Shown here: one piece after another, positions 57,001 through 64,000 of the stretch
How the letters are laid out: each line of letters begins with the position of its first letter
Numbering within the stretch: position 1 is the stretch's first letter
Source: Geotrypetes seraphini
Taxonomy: Eukaryota > Chordata > Amphibia > Gymnophiona > Dermophiidae
Direction: 5' to 3'
Assembly (NCBI RefSeq): GCF_902459505.1
Contig: NC_047096.1
Location: forward strand, 5,890,001 to 5,954,000
Length of the DNA stretch: 64,000 bases
The notes under the pieces: generated by a model
What the model was told of the DNA's origin: nothing
Seen by the model: only the letters and a program-made list of their open reading frames with translations
Database searches by the model: none
Made by a program: the position numbers and the translations under genes

Positions 57001-60000
57001 ACCCGGAAGTGGCCTTAGGCGAGCTTAGATGGCCCTACGCATCTCCCTAAGGGCCTCAATAGGCGCCTGGATTGTAGGCCAACAAAAAGCCGGTCCATTT
57101 TATGGAGCCATGTGGTAACCCTAGTCCTTAATCTCTCAGTTTCAGTCTCATTCAATGTCCACTTTACCCCAAATAGTCAGGCTCTTCCTCCCCAGCAGGA
57201 CAACTCAGGACGGCAGCTTGTCCACGCACTCGCCAGGCAAATATCCCACTGAGCTTTTCTCCAGCTGCCAGACCAGATCTAGGGTAGGACCTTCCAGTCC
57301 ATCTGTCCCTCAAAGGTACAGTTCCTCTCACCCATCTCTGAGCTGAACAGGTCTCTTCCCTGTTCCCTCACGGGGGCAGTTTTCTCACTTTTTCCTTTCC
57401 TTGGAGCCTCTGTATTTTGGCCTCTGCTGTCCCGGAGAGGTCAGTTGGTAACAGCAGCCCCAGCAGGATACTGGGCTTGCTGGTCCTTCGATCTGTCCCA
57501 GTATGGTAACTCTTATGTTATAATACATGAACTGTAAAATCTTGCTTGATCATGACTGGATTTCCACTTGCATTCTACAGGCACTCAGACATTAAACGAG
57601 TCCAGGCAGAATGGGATTCATATCATGAGAAACTCAAGTCAGCAAACGGAGTATGTATTTAGTTTTTACTCTTTTTTTAAATTTCATATTAATGTCTCTT
57701 GGCTAGAAATAGGTTCCGTAATCCTCCCTTCAAGAGCAGAAGATGTGATATCTTCTTCACCTCAGAATGGTTCTGCTAGCCAAAGGGGCCAGTGAGCCTT
57801 CAGTTTTCACAGGCCTGACTCAAACGTCAGCTATCCTGAGTCACTGCAGAATTCAACCTTTGATCAAGGACAACCTTTTTTTTTTTTCTCATTTTCACTT
57901 TTCAAATTTATATTCCACAAGATTATAAAGCAAACTCAGAAAACACAAAAGGAAATACATAATGAGAGCAAAAAGCCAGATTTCTGCAAATAATAATAAA
58001 TTATTACTCATAATGACTGATGTTGCCATTCAACAAATAACGTATAATTGGAAAAACCGGAGTAGATTAAATTATAATTTCTGGTGGAATTCCTTATGTC
58101 ATGTTTATAAAATGGAGAGAGTTATTGCAATACAGCGGGGATGTTTTAGGAAATTTCAAGATGTGTGGGAGCCATTAACAAAGTATTGTACTGAGTACCG
58201 TAGATGTCATTGTTTCCCTTAAATTTACGAGTTCAATGATAAGGGGAGAGGAGGGTAATTTTATAATTACATATTGCATAGGATATTTGATTATAGGATA
58301 AGAATGGGGGAAGGATGGGTGATAAGGGTATATTATTTGTATCATTGATGATTATTAAGTGATTTATTTATTGTTAATTTGTTTGGAAATATTGTCACAC
58401 TTATTGTAAGACTGAAAATGAATAAAGAATTTAAAAAAAAACACAACAATTAGTATCAATAGAACAGAATAAGCCCACGTCTGGGGGAAATCCACCAGAA
58501 TGTAAGGAAGAATTGATTGGATATTACTCTCTATGCCAAAGTCCAATGTAGTTGTCCTTATACTGATACACCCAGCTGTGCCTGCCTTTTGTGTGTGTTG
58601 GTCACATCCAGATTGGATTATTGCAATGCTGTTTATGTTGGTCTTCCAGAATCTTCACTTAAAATATTCTTATTCTTATTTATTTTATTCATTTAAAAAA
58701 TTTCCAGACCACTTAAACCTAAGTGGTTTCCACACAAAACATACATAATATTTCATCATATGATATAGTTCACATATACGGGGTCTTTTACTAAAAAGCC
58801 CATTATATTCTACGTCTTGTCGATCCGTCCTTGTAAGTCTCCCCTTTGTTTTTAATATTGTAAAACGCTTAGAATTCATGATAGGTGTTTCAACAAATTT
58901 TAATAGAACTTTTTATTAATAATAAATAATAAAACCCCCATTATTTCTTATAGCATTTATAATCTAAAAAAAATATAAACATAAAATCAAACTAAAAATC
59001 CCTTCATGCCACTCGTAAGCAGAAACCCTTCAAAAAAATATCAGAAGTACGAAACCATCAGAGTTCTCTTCAATATGTGTCAATATTTGCATGCACTGCT
59101 TTCATTGTATGCTAATAGATCTCATGCATATTCATTGGGGAAATCCTGAAAACCCGACTGGATTGCGGCCCTCGAGGAGGGACTTTGACACCCCTGCCTT
59201 AGCTAGTCGATTCGATCACGTGACTCCACTGCTAAAAGAACATCACTGGTTAACTATTAACTATTAAATATCGCATCCACCATAAGATCAGTGGCGTGGT
59301 AAAGGAGGGGGGCAGGGAGGCGGACTGCCCCGGGCACTAAGTCGGTGGGGATACTGACACCTCTCCACCCCGCCACACCATGCCATGCTCGCGCCATCCC
59401 TCTCCTCCCCACCCTGTACTTCTGTATTAGCCTCGCTAGTATGAGCAACTTTTGCCTGTTGCTCGCGCCAGCCTGGTTTCCCTCTGAATCACTTCTGGGT
59501 CAAGGGGCCAGGAAGTGACATCAGAAGGAAATCCAACACAGGCGTGAGAAGCATGCTGCAGCGCACTGGCGAAGATTAAGAGGCATGGGGGAGGGAGAGC
59601 ACAAGTGTGGAAGGGGGGTGTGAGAAGGGGCGGGGTGCGGAAGGAGTAAGGGTGCAGAGAAGAGAGCGTGGGGGGGCCACAGGGGGGATGCCACTGCCCC
59701 GGGTACTCATGAAGACCTATTTATTCCAGCATGCATTCTCAGGGGACTCTTAGCCAATCAACCCCTCCCCCTTTTATGAAGCCGCATTAGGCTTTTTTAT
59801 CGCCAACTACGGCGGTATTAGCTCCAACACTGATAGAATTCCTATGAGCATCAGAGCCGCGGCCTTTGATTTAAAAAAAAAAAAAAAGCCTAATGTGACT
59901 TCCTAAAAGGGGGAGGGGGAGGTAAGAGTGGTTCTTATCAGTTATGGCATCTGAATTGTAAATCTGCGTGCTTTTCCTTAATTTAAATTGTAGTTCCATT

Positions 60001-63000
60001 CTCTTTTATAATTTGTTGCACACTGCCCTGATGGTTAAGCAAAGTCCATATTAAACATTAAATATTATACAGGACTTATCCACCTACCCTGCTTCTTACT
60101 GATTATCAGCCATCCAAGTCTATTCAGAAACAAACTTTTCAAATGGAATGAATCATAATTCAAGAATGTCCTTTCTGTTCTGTTTCAGCCATGGAACTGC
60201 AGTGCTGGATAAGGTAAGACCAAGGATCAGGCGGGGACAGAAAGCTGGTTACACTTACCAGAGGTGCCATTGAGCTCTGCTGCAGAAAAGTAAGGTGGCA
60301 ATAAATGGTTAGAAACCAACCCAGAGGCTAAGCAGGGGTTAACCATAGGCAGACCACCGCATACAGCCTGTGATCAGTCCTTTCCCGATTTCCACATCTA
60401 TCACACCCAACCTCAGCCCTTATCTGTCGCCTCCACCTGCTCTCAAGGAAGCAGAAAGTACAGAAGCAGAGACCAGAGTTTCTAAGTCAAGTCGAATTCA
60501 AATTTGATGTGCTTTTCCATTCGGAAGACCTTTTAGGTGGTTTACAATATCTAAAAATTAAAAGAATACTTCAAAGAACCCCAAAGTTTGATAGGAAAGA
60601 GAAATTTTTAAAAAAGGAGCATAGAGTCACATGCAAACTAAACTTAGATAAGTACGGTGAGCAAATCCACCAACAGCTCTGTCACTGATATCTCAGTCTC
60701 TCCCATCCATTCATTTCATTAGCTTTCTGGCGTTCCGAAGTAACCCTTCCCCATCTTATTCCATTAGCAGAGGATCTACCGGACCTTTGGCTTTTCACCC
60801 ATTGTCTTATAACTAAAGTCCCACACGCGCACACACACAAACACACACACTGGTAAGTGGTTTACACGCATGCTCACGCACACAGTGGTAAGTGGTTTAT
60901 ATGCACAAACACACACACACACACAGTGGTAAGTGGTTTATATGCACAAACACACACACACACACACACAGTGGTAAGTGGTTTATATGCACAAACACAC
61001 ACACAGTGGTAAGTGGTTTATATGCACAAACACACACACACACACAGTGGTAAGTGGTTTATATGCACAAACACACACACACACAGTGGTAAGTGGTTTA
61101 TATGCACAAACACACACACACATAGTGGTAAGTGGTTTATATGCACAAACACACACACACACACACACACACTGGTAAGTGGTTTATATGCACAAACACA
61201 CACACACACACACACAGTGGTAAGTGGTTTATATGCACAAACACACACACACACAGTGGTAAGTGGTTTATATGTACAAACACACACACACACAGAGTGG
61301 TAAGTGGTTTATATGCACAAACACACACAGTGGTAAGTGGTATATATGCACAAACACACACACACACACACACACACAGTGGTAAGTGGTTTATATGCAC
61401 AAACACACACACACACACACACAGTGGTAAGTGGTTTATATGCACAAACACACACACACACACAGAGTGGTAAGTGGTTTATATGCACAAACACACACAG
61501 TGGTAAGTGGTATATATGCACAAACACACACACACACACACACACAGTGGTAAGTGGTTTATATGCACAAACACACACACACACACACACACAGTGGTAA
61601 GTGGTTTATATGTACAAACACACACACACACACACACAGAGTGGTAAGTGGTTTATATGCACAAACACACACAGTGGTAAGTGGTATATATGCACAAACA
61701 CACACACACACAGTGGTAAGTGGTTTATATGCACAAACACACACAGTGGTAAGTGGTATATATGCACAAACACACACACACACACAGTGGTAAGTGGTTT
61801 ATATGCACACACATGCATGCTCACACACAGAGTGGTGAGTGGTTTATATGCACAAACACACACACACACACAGTGGTAAGTGGTTTATATGTACAAACAC
61901 ACACACACACAGAGTGGTAAGTGGTTTATATGCACAAACACACACAGTGGTAAGTGGTTTATATGCACAAACACACACACACACACACAGTGGTAAGTGG
62001 TTTATATGCGCAAACACACACACACACAGTGGTAAGTGGTTTACATGCACACACATGCATGCTCACACACAGAGTGGTGAGTGGTTTACAAATGCACACA
62101 CAACACTGGTTAGTGGTTTATGTATTATACAGCAGAGGTTTATACTGTGGCCTGGAGTGCTAAATGCTCATAGAATTCCTATGAGTGTCACAGCATTGCC
62201 ACAGTAGAAACCTCTACCACGGTGTAGTAAAAGATAGTGTTACCAGATGTCTGGGAAAACCCGGACATATCCTCTTTTTTAGAGGACTGTCCAGGCTCCA
62301 ACATAGATGTTCCAAAATCCGGCATTTATCTGGATTTTGGAAATCCCCCGAAGAGCTCCAGCTGCATTTGGAAAGCTTCTGAGCATGTGTGACGTCTCAC
62401 ACATCCGTACATGCTCCGGGCCCTCCAGACTTGGCTGGAGCTCATCCCGACGAAGAGAGGAGGCAGGGGGCAGGGTCAGATGTCCGGGGTTTCCTGGAGA
62501 AAAATATGGCAACCCTGTAAAAGAGGGTCTAAGTGTTTTTGTACCTGAGTCATGGGTTGAAGTGAGTTGGGTCATAAAACTTACAGTGCTCACATGAAAA
62601 TATGGTGAGCAAATGTGAAAATATTTAGGTCGTCTGTGGCACTGTAAACAAATGCAGCTGAGTCTTCACAGACTGGTAGTCTGCCGGGTCAGTAATAGAG
62701 AATGGCACGGGGACAAATTTTTCCCCGTCTCCGTGAGTTCATTTCCTGTCCTTGCCCCATTCCTGCGAGCTCCATCTTCACCTGCACAAGCCTCAAACAC
62801 TTTAATATCCTAAGTGGCAACATTCTAGAGCTCAGATTGTGATGTCATAATGCCTCATTCCACCAATGCCTAAGCTTCGTCCGCATCTGCACAAGCCTCA
62901 AACACTTTAATATCCTAAGTGGCAACATTCTAGAGCTCAGATTGTGATGTCATAATGCCTCATTCCACCAATGCCTAAGCTCCGTCCTCATCTGCACAAG

Positions 63001-63554
63001 CCTCAAATGCTTTAAAATCATAAGTGTTTGAGTCTTGTATGGTTAAGGCAGAGTATGCAGGAATAGGTCAGAGACAGCGACAAAACTCACAGGGGCATGA
63101 CAGGGAAATTGAGTTCCTGTGGGGACGAGGACAAATTTGTCCCTGTGTCATTCTCTAGTTCGTAGCCTTTCAATTTCCAGCAACTGGATTCAAAAATCAG
63201 CCCTCCAAGGTCAGAGAGTCACTGTTGAATGTGTCCTTTATTAGGGTTGCCATATTTTTTCTCCAATAAAAGAGGACATGTGGTCCCATCCTGTTCCCAC
63301 ACAAACTTTGTCTCTTTGGGGCAGTGGGGGTTCTGGCAACCTGCTCAAGGTCGTAAGGAGAAGTGTGGGTTGGAATCTACCTCTTATTTGTAACTCACCC
63401 ACCATGGCTCAATGAGCACTTGGGCATGAAATGAACTCACACTTTGTCCGCAGACCCATATGAGCTATAACCTATTTCCCTGCCATGCAAAAAGCAAATA
63501 TGCATCATTCTCCCTTTTTTCTAGGAAATATTCCAGCTTTCTGAATACCTCAAA
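53706..63554 (+). CDS. TRAF3IP3: TRAF3-interacting JNK-activating modulator, 5' part (five coding exons)
   Basis: Five exons join in frame to 600 nt (200 residues); the rest lies beyond the window. In mammals TRAF3IP3 (T3JAM) is a lymphoid membrane-anchored coiled-coil adaptor that binds TRAF3, supports JNK signalling and antiviral MAVS-TBK1 signalling, and acts in T-cell development. Matches to human: SYDDKRDRR for SYEAKCERR, VNVTSCRHVGKSV for PNVTTCRQVGKTL, LQEFFKRRNL for LQQFFRRRNL, RGTQT, NSSQQT for DASQQT, AVLDK, and EIFQLSEYLK for EIIQLSDYLK. Position after HSD11B1 agrees with mammals. The N-terminal region between these blocks is strongly diverged. The coiled coil and C-terminal membrane segment are not in the window. 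Confidence 0.9.
54190..54769 (+). mobile_element. L2-like LINE, 5' piece of a split copy (TRAF3IP3 intron 1)
   Basis: It encodes LNILIHSLVIPCLNHSNSLY, IKRLQIIQNTAIKIISKAPL, NAHWLPIDHRISYKIMLLTY and the RTLRSSNQNYPSPL end. The HWLPI-RI-YKI-LL-Y motif marks the ORF2 C-terminal half of L2-type LINEs. The element is cut by the hAT insertion and resumes at 55896. Confidence 0.75.
54770..55887. mobile_element. Non-autonomous hAT element (TRAF3IP3 intron 1)
   Basis: It begins CAGTGGTCTCAAACACGCGA and ends GCCCCGCAAAGGGCTG. The perfect 8-bp duplication TTCTAGAC lies at 54762-54769 and 55888-55895. The interior has three sets of inverted repeats (about 54856-54965, 55098-55233, and 55660-55855 around GCGGCCCTCCAAGTAC). 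No transposase. 1118 bp. Confidence 0.9.
55098..55233. repeat. Inverted repeat inside the hAT element
   Basis: GGGCCGACCAACTCTCGCCG at 55098 pairs with CGGCGAGAGTTGGTCGGCCC ending at 55233. Complementarity continues inward past GACGTCA / TGACGTT. Confidence 0.85.
55896..56145 (+). mobile_element. L2-like LINE, 3' piece of the split copy (TRAF3IP3 intron 1)
   Basis: ATGTAAAACCGCTTTGAATT and CAGTATATCAAACTTTTAAA are the standard tail phrases, followed by AAACCTGAAACCTAAACCTG. Confidence 0.65.
56201..56345 (+). CDS. TRAF3IP3: TRAF3IP3 coding exon 2
   Basis: 145 nt encoding LSLDTSKSLFCYQQAPRSLN, DISRSLNVHSCDRSN and MQPITKEVPKRDR. Weakly like human CRDLSDHLSSQ...PIKKPPKHHR. Acceptor ATTCTCAG after a C/T-rich tract; donor CAGAG|GTAAAG. 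It ends in phase 1 and joins exon 3 to give Gly of GTQT. Confidence 0.8.
56484..56643. mobile_element. Fold-back MITE (TRAF3IP3 intron 2)
   Basis: GCTGGGTTTTACTAAGCCGC ... CTTAGTAAAAGGAGCCC. Arms CGGTAGAGGTTTCTACCGCA and CGCGGTAGAAACCTCTACTG are inverted around ATAGAATGCCTATGAG. A nearly full hairpin of 160 bp. Confidence 0.75.
56650..57580. other. TRAF3IP3 intron 2, unassigned and CR1 tail
   Basis: A T-run lies at 56879-56893. Around 57455-57520 CAGCAGGATACTGGGCTTGC and CAGTATGGTAACTCTTATGT are a CR1 3' tail in + sense. The rest was not recognised. Confidence 0.4.
57581..57650 (+). CDS. TRAF3IP3: TRAF3IP3 coding exon 3
   Basis: 70 nt encoding the rest of G, then TQTLNESRQNGIHIMRNSSQ and QT, ending GA (phase 2). 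Human has GTQTKAEGPTIKNDASQQT. Acceptor ATTCTACAG; donor ACGGA|GTATGT, a strong match despite A at -1. Confidence 0.85.
58010..58440 (+). mobile_element. L1-type LINE 3' end (TRAF3IP3 intron 3)
   Basis: It encodes MTDVAIQQITYNWKNRSRLN, YNFWWNSLCHVYKMERVIAI and GCFRKFQDVWEPLTKYC, the ORF2 C-terminus. The 3'UTR ends AAAATGAATAAAGAATTTAA and an A tail. Close relative of 25462-25985. Confidence 0.75.
58800..58915 (+). mobile_element. L2-like LINE 3' tail (TRAF3IP3 intron 3)
   Basis: TGTAAAACGCTTAGAATTCA-like and CAACAAATTTTAATAGAACT phrases. Non-coding end only. Confidence 0.5.
59088..59200. mobile_element. hAT MITE, right half (TRAF3IP3 intron 3)
   Basis: TTTGCATGCACTGCTTTCAT, GATCTCATGCATATTCATTG and GGAGGGACTTTGACACCCCTG. 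Right half of the 39389-39580 family. Confidence 0.75.
59289..59715. mobile_element. GC-rich MITE family member, borders uncertain
   Basis: It begins CAGTGGCGTGGTAAAGGAGG and contains CGGACTGCCCCGGGCAC. GGGGGATGCCACTGCCCCGG near the right end is its partial inverse. It shares TTTTGCCTGTTGCTCGCGCC and CTTCTGGGTCAAGGGGCCAG with 6.5-6.6 kb. Confidence 0.5.
59763..59910. mobile_element. Fold-back MITE (TRAF3IP3 intron 3)
   Basis: CCCCCTTTTATGAAGCCGCA ... CTTCCTAAAAGGGGGAGG, with GATAGAATTCCTATGAGCAT at the centre. An A-run at 59873-59887 interrupts one arm. Confidence 0.6.
60189..60213 (+). CDS. TRAF3IP3: TRAF3IP3 coding exon 4 (25 nt microexon)
   Basis: With the GA from exon 3 it encodes DHGTAVLDK (human NYGVAVLDK). 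Acceptor TTCTGTTTCAG, donor ATAAG|GTAAGA. It ends in phase 0. Frame and homology both require it. Confidence 0.85.
60214..60814. other. TRAF3IP3 intron 4, left part
   Basis: At 60493-60552, TTCAAATTTGATGTGCTTTT then TTTAGGTGGTTTACAATATC resembles a decayed LINE tail. Otherwise unassigned. Confidence 0.35.
60815..62110 (+). repeat. Compound CA-rich minisatellite, about 30 units (TRAF3IP3 intron 4)
   Basis: Each unit is GTGGTAAGTGGTTTATATGC then ACAAACACAC and a variable (AC)n of 4-15 copies. Period about 33-47 bp. Variants include GTGAGTGG and a longer CATGCATGCTCAC form near 60867, 61812 and 62055. All frames are open by repetition only. Higher-order blocks repeat, e.g. the ATATATGC-containing pair at 61335, 61507, 61685 and 61757. 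Confidence 0.95.
62125..62531. mobile_element. Fold-back MITE split by a hAT MITE (TRAF3IP3 intron 4)
   Basis: CAGCAGAGGTTTATACTGTG, AAATGCTCATAGAATTCCTA and GCCACAGTAGAAACCTCTAC form the hairpin. The right end AGTAAAAGA|GGGTCTAAG is interrupted by the insertion. Confidence 0.7.
62235..62516. mobile_element. hAT-like MITE with perfect 8-bp duplication
   Basis: It begins TAGTGTTACCAGATGTCTGG and ends AAATATGGCAACCCT. GTAAAAGA is duplicated exactly at 62227-62234 and 62517-62524. Same family as 2536-2850 and 15068-15352. Confidence 0.85.
62696..63157. mobile_element. Satellite-carrying MITE, two to three units (TRAF3IP3 intron 4)
   Basis: It starts TAGAGAATGGCACGGGGACA and ends TTGTCCCTGTGTCATTCTCTA (final 10 bases exact). 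Two complete 105-bp units and a partial third (TTCGTCCGCATCTGCACAAG variants) lie inside. Confidence 0.85.
63243..63290. mobile_element. hAT-like MITE end fragment (TRAF3IP3 intron 4)
   Basis: TAGGGTTGCCATATTTTTTC and AATAAAAGAGGACATGTGG match the inverse of the right end of 62235-62516. Confidence 0.5.
63525..63554 (+). CDS. TRAF3IP3: TRAF3IP3 coding exon 5 (30 nt microexon)
   Basis: It encodes EIFQLSEYLK, which equals human EIIQLSDYLK at eight of ten residues. Acceptor CCTTTTTTCTAG, donor CCTCAAA|GTAAGT. Phase 0 on both sides. Human continues EALQRELVLKQ; that part is beyond the window. Confidence 0.85.
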
Positions 63555-63894
63555 GTAAGTCTTGAAGCGTAATTATTTTTCACTTTATGTATATTTATTT
63601 ACAGACCACCAGCCTAATGTTCTAGAATTACACAGAATGATGTAGAGCAATATCACTGCATCTGTATTTGTACAGTTTGTGCCTCTCTTGATTAAGTTTT
63701 AATAGGCTGCTAATAATGATTTATTTCCAGGGGATATCTTCTTGGATAGTATGCTATGTTATATGTAGTCTTATCCTGCCGAATCCTCACAGATCAGAGC
63801 TCTGGGCAGGCTACAATTGACTTGGATATTACATAGAGGTGGTAGAGGCAAAGACTATCTGATCTCAAGAAAGTGTGGGACAGGCACGTGGGGG

Positions 63895-64000
63895 ATGTCT
63901 TGGGGAGAGGAGGAGATAGTGGATGGGCAGACTGGATGGGCCATTTGGTCTTTATCTGCCATCATATTTCTATAACCATAAAGCTCTATGACCTCACAAT
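63895..64000 (+). mobile_element. CR1-group LINE 3' tail, cut by window edge
   Basis: GGGCAGACTGGATGGGCCAT, GTCTTTATCTGCCATCATAT and CATAAAGCTCTATGACCTCA. The inverse of the unit amplified at 52.1-52.8 kb. Lies after TRAF3IP3 exon 5. Confidence 0.7.

Noticed and set aside
60978-62207. Many overlapping His/Thr-rich and Val/Cys-rich open frames
   Set aside because: Products of the CA-rich minisatellite; no start context or homology.

Overview
This is vertebrate nuclear DNA with a tetrapod gene order and a heavy load of interspersed repeats. Three host genes can be supported, all on the + strand and in the same order as on human chromosome 1q32: G0S2 (11.3-12.6 kb), HSD11B1 (coding exons 22.8-36.6 kb) and the 5' part of TRAF3IP3 (coding exons 53.7-63.6 kb, continuing past the right edge). 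The dominant repeats are CR1-group LINE 3' ends with 8-bp terminal repeats such as (TTCTTATG)n and (TACTATGT)n, an L1 group with an ORF1 of amphibian type, L2-like LINE tails, and many short DNA transposons. From memory of similar repeats I suspect an amphibian, most likely a caecilian. That is an inference and was not tested against a database.

Layout. 1-11 kb is intergenic and packed with mobile DNA: a piggyBac-type MITE, a CR1 3' end carrying a nested hAT MITE, pogo/Tigger MITEs, a 105-bp satellite, a polypyrimidine tract and several fold-back MITEs. 11.3-12.6 kb is G0S2, with a TATA box and GC boxes, a 5'UTR intron and a coding second exon. 13.4-19.2 kb is a dense transposon cluster: six hAT MITEs (two exactly abutting), an 850-bp fold-back element with an insertion, and a Tigger-type element carrying a 2.3-kb hAT element that has itself grown a 90-100 bp minisatellite. 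22.8-36.6 kb is HSD11B1 in six coding exons; its introns hold a mariner remnant, CR1 and L1 ends, a Tigger MITE, and a tRNA-derived SINE just before the last exon. 37-53 kb is intergenic, with CR1/L2 pieces and five copies of a MITE family that carries the 105-bp satellite inside (ten units at 42-43 kb). 53.7-63.6 kb is TRAF3IP3, five coding exons including two of only 25 and 30 nt; the intron between those two holds a 1.3-kb CA-rich array with about 30 GGTAAGTGG motifs.

How the genes relate. They are separate single-gene units. G0S2 is a small inhibitor of adipose triglyceride lipase. HSD11B1 is the ER-lumen reductase that regenerates active glucocorticoid. TRAF3IP3 is a lymphoid TRAF3-binding adaptor. 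Their adjacency is conserved synteny, not an operon. No retrovirus or LTR element was recognised. No rRNA gene, intact tRNA gene or CRISPR array was seen.

The most noteworthy non-gene signals are three diverged hammerhead-like ribozyme folds (1.8, 25.0 and 35.9 kb), the satellite-carrying MITE family, the tandem 5' splice-site-like array in TRAF3IP3 intron 4, and a perfect 37-bp inverted repeat at 10.5 kb.
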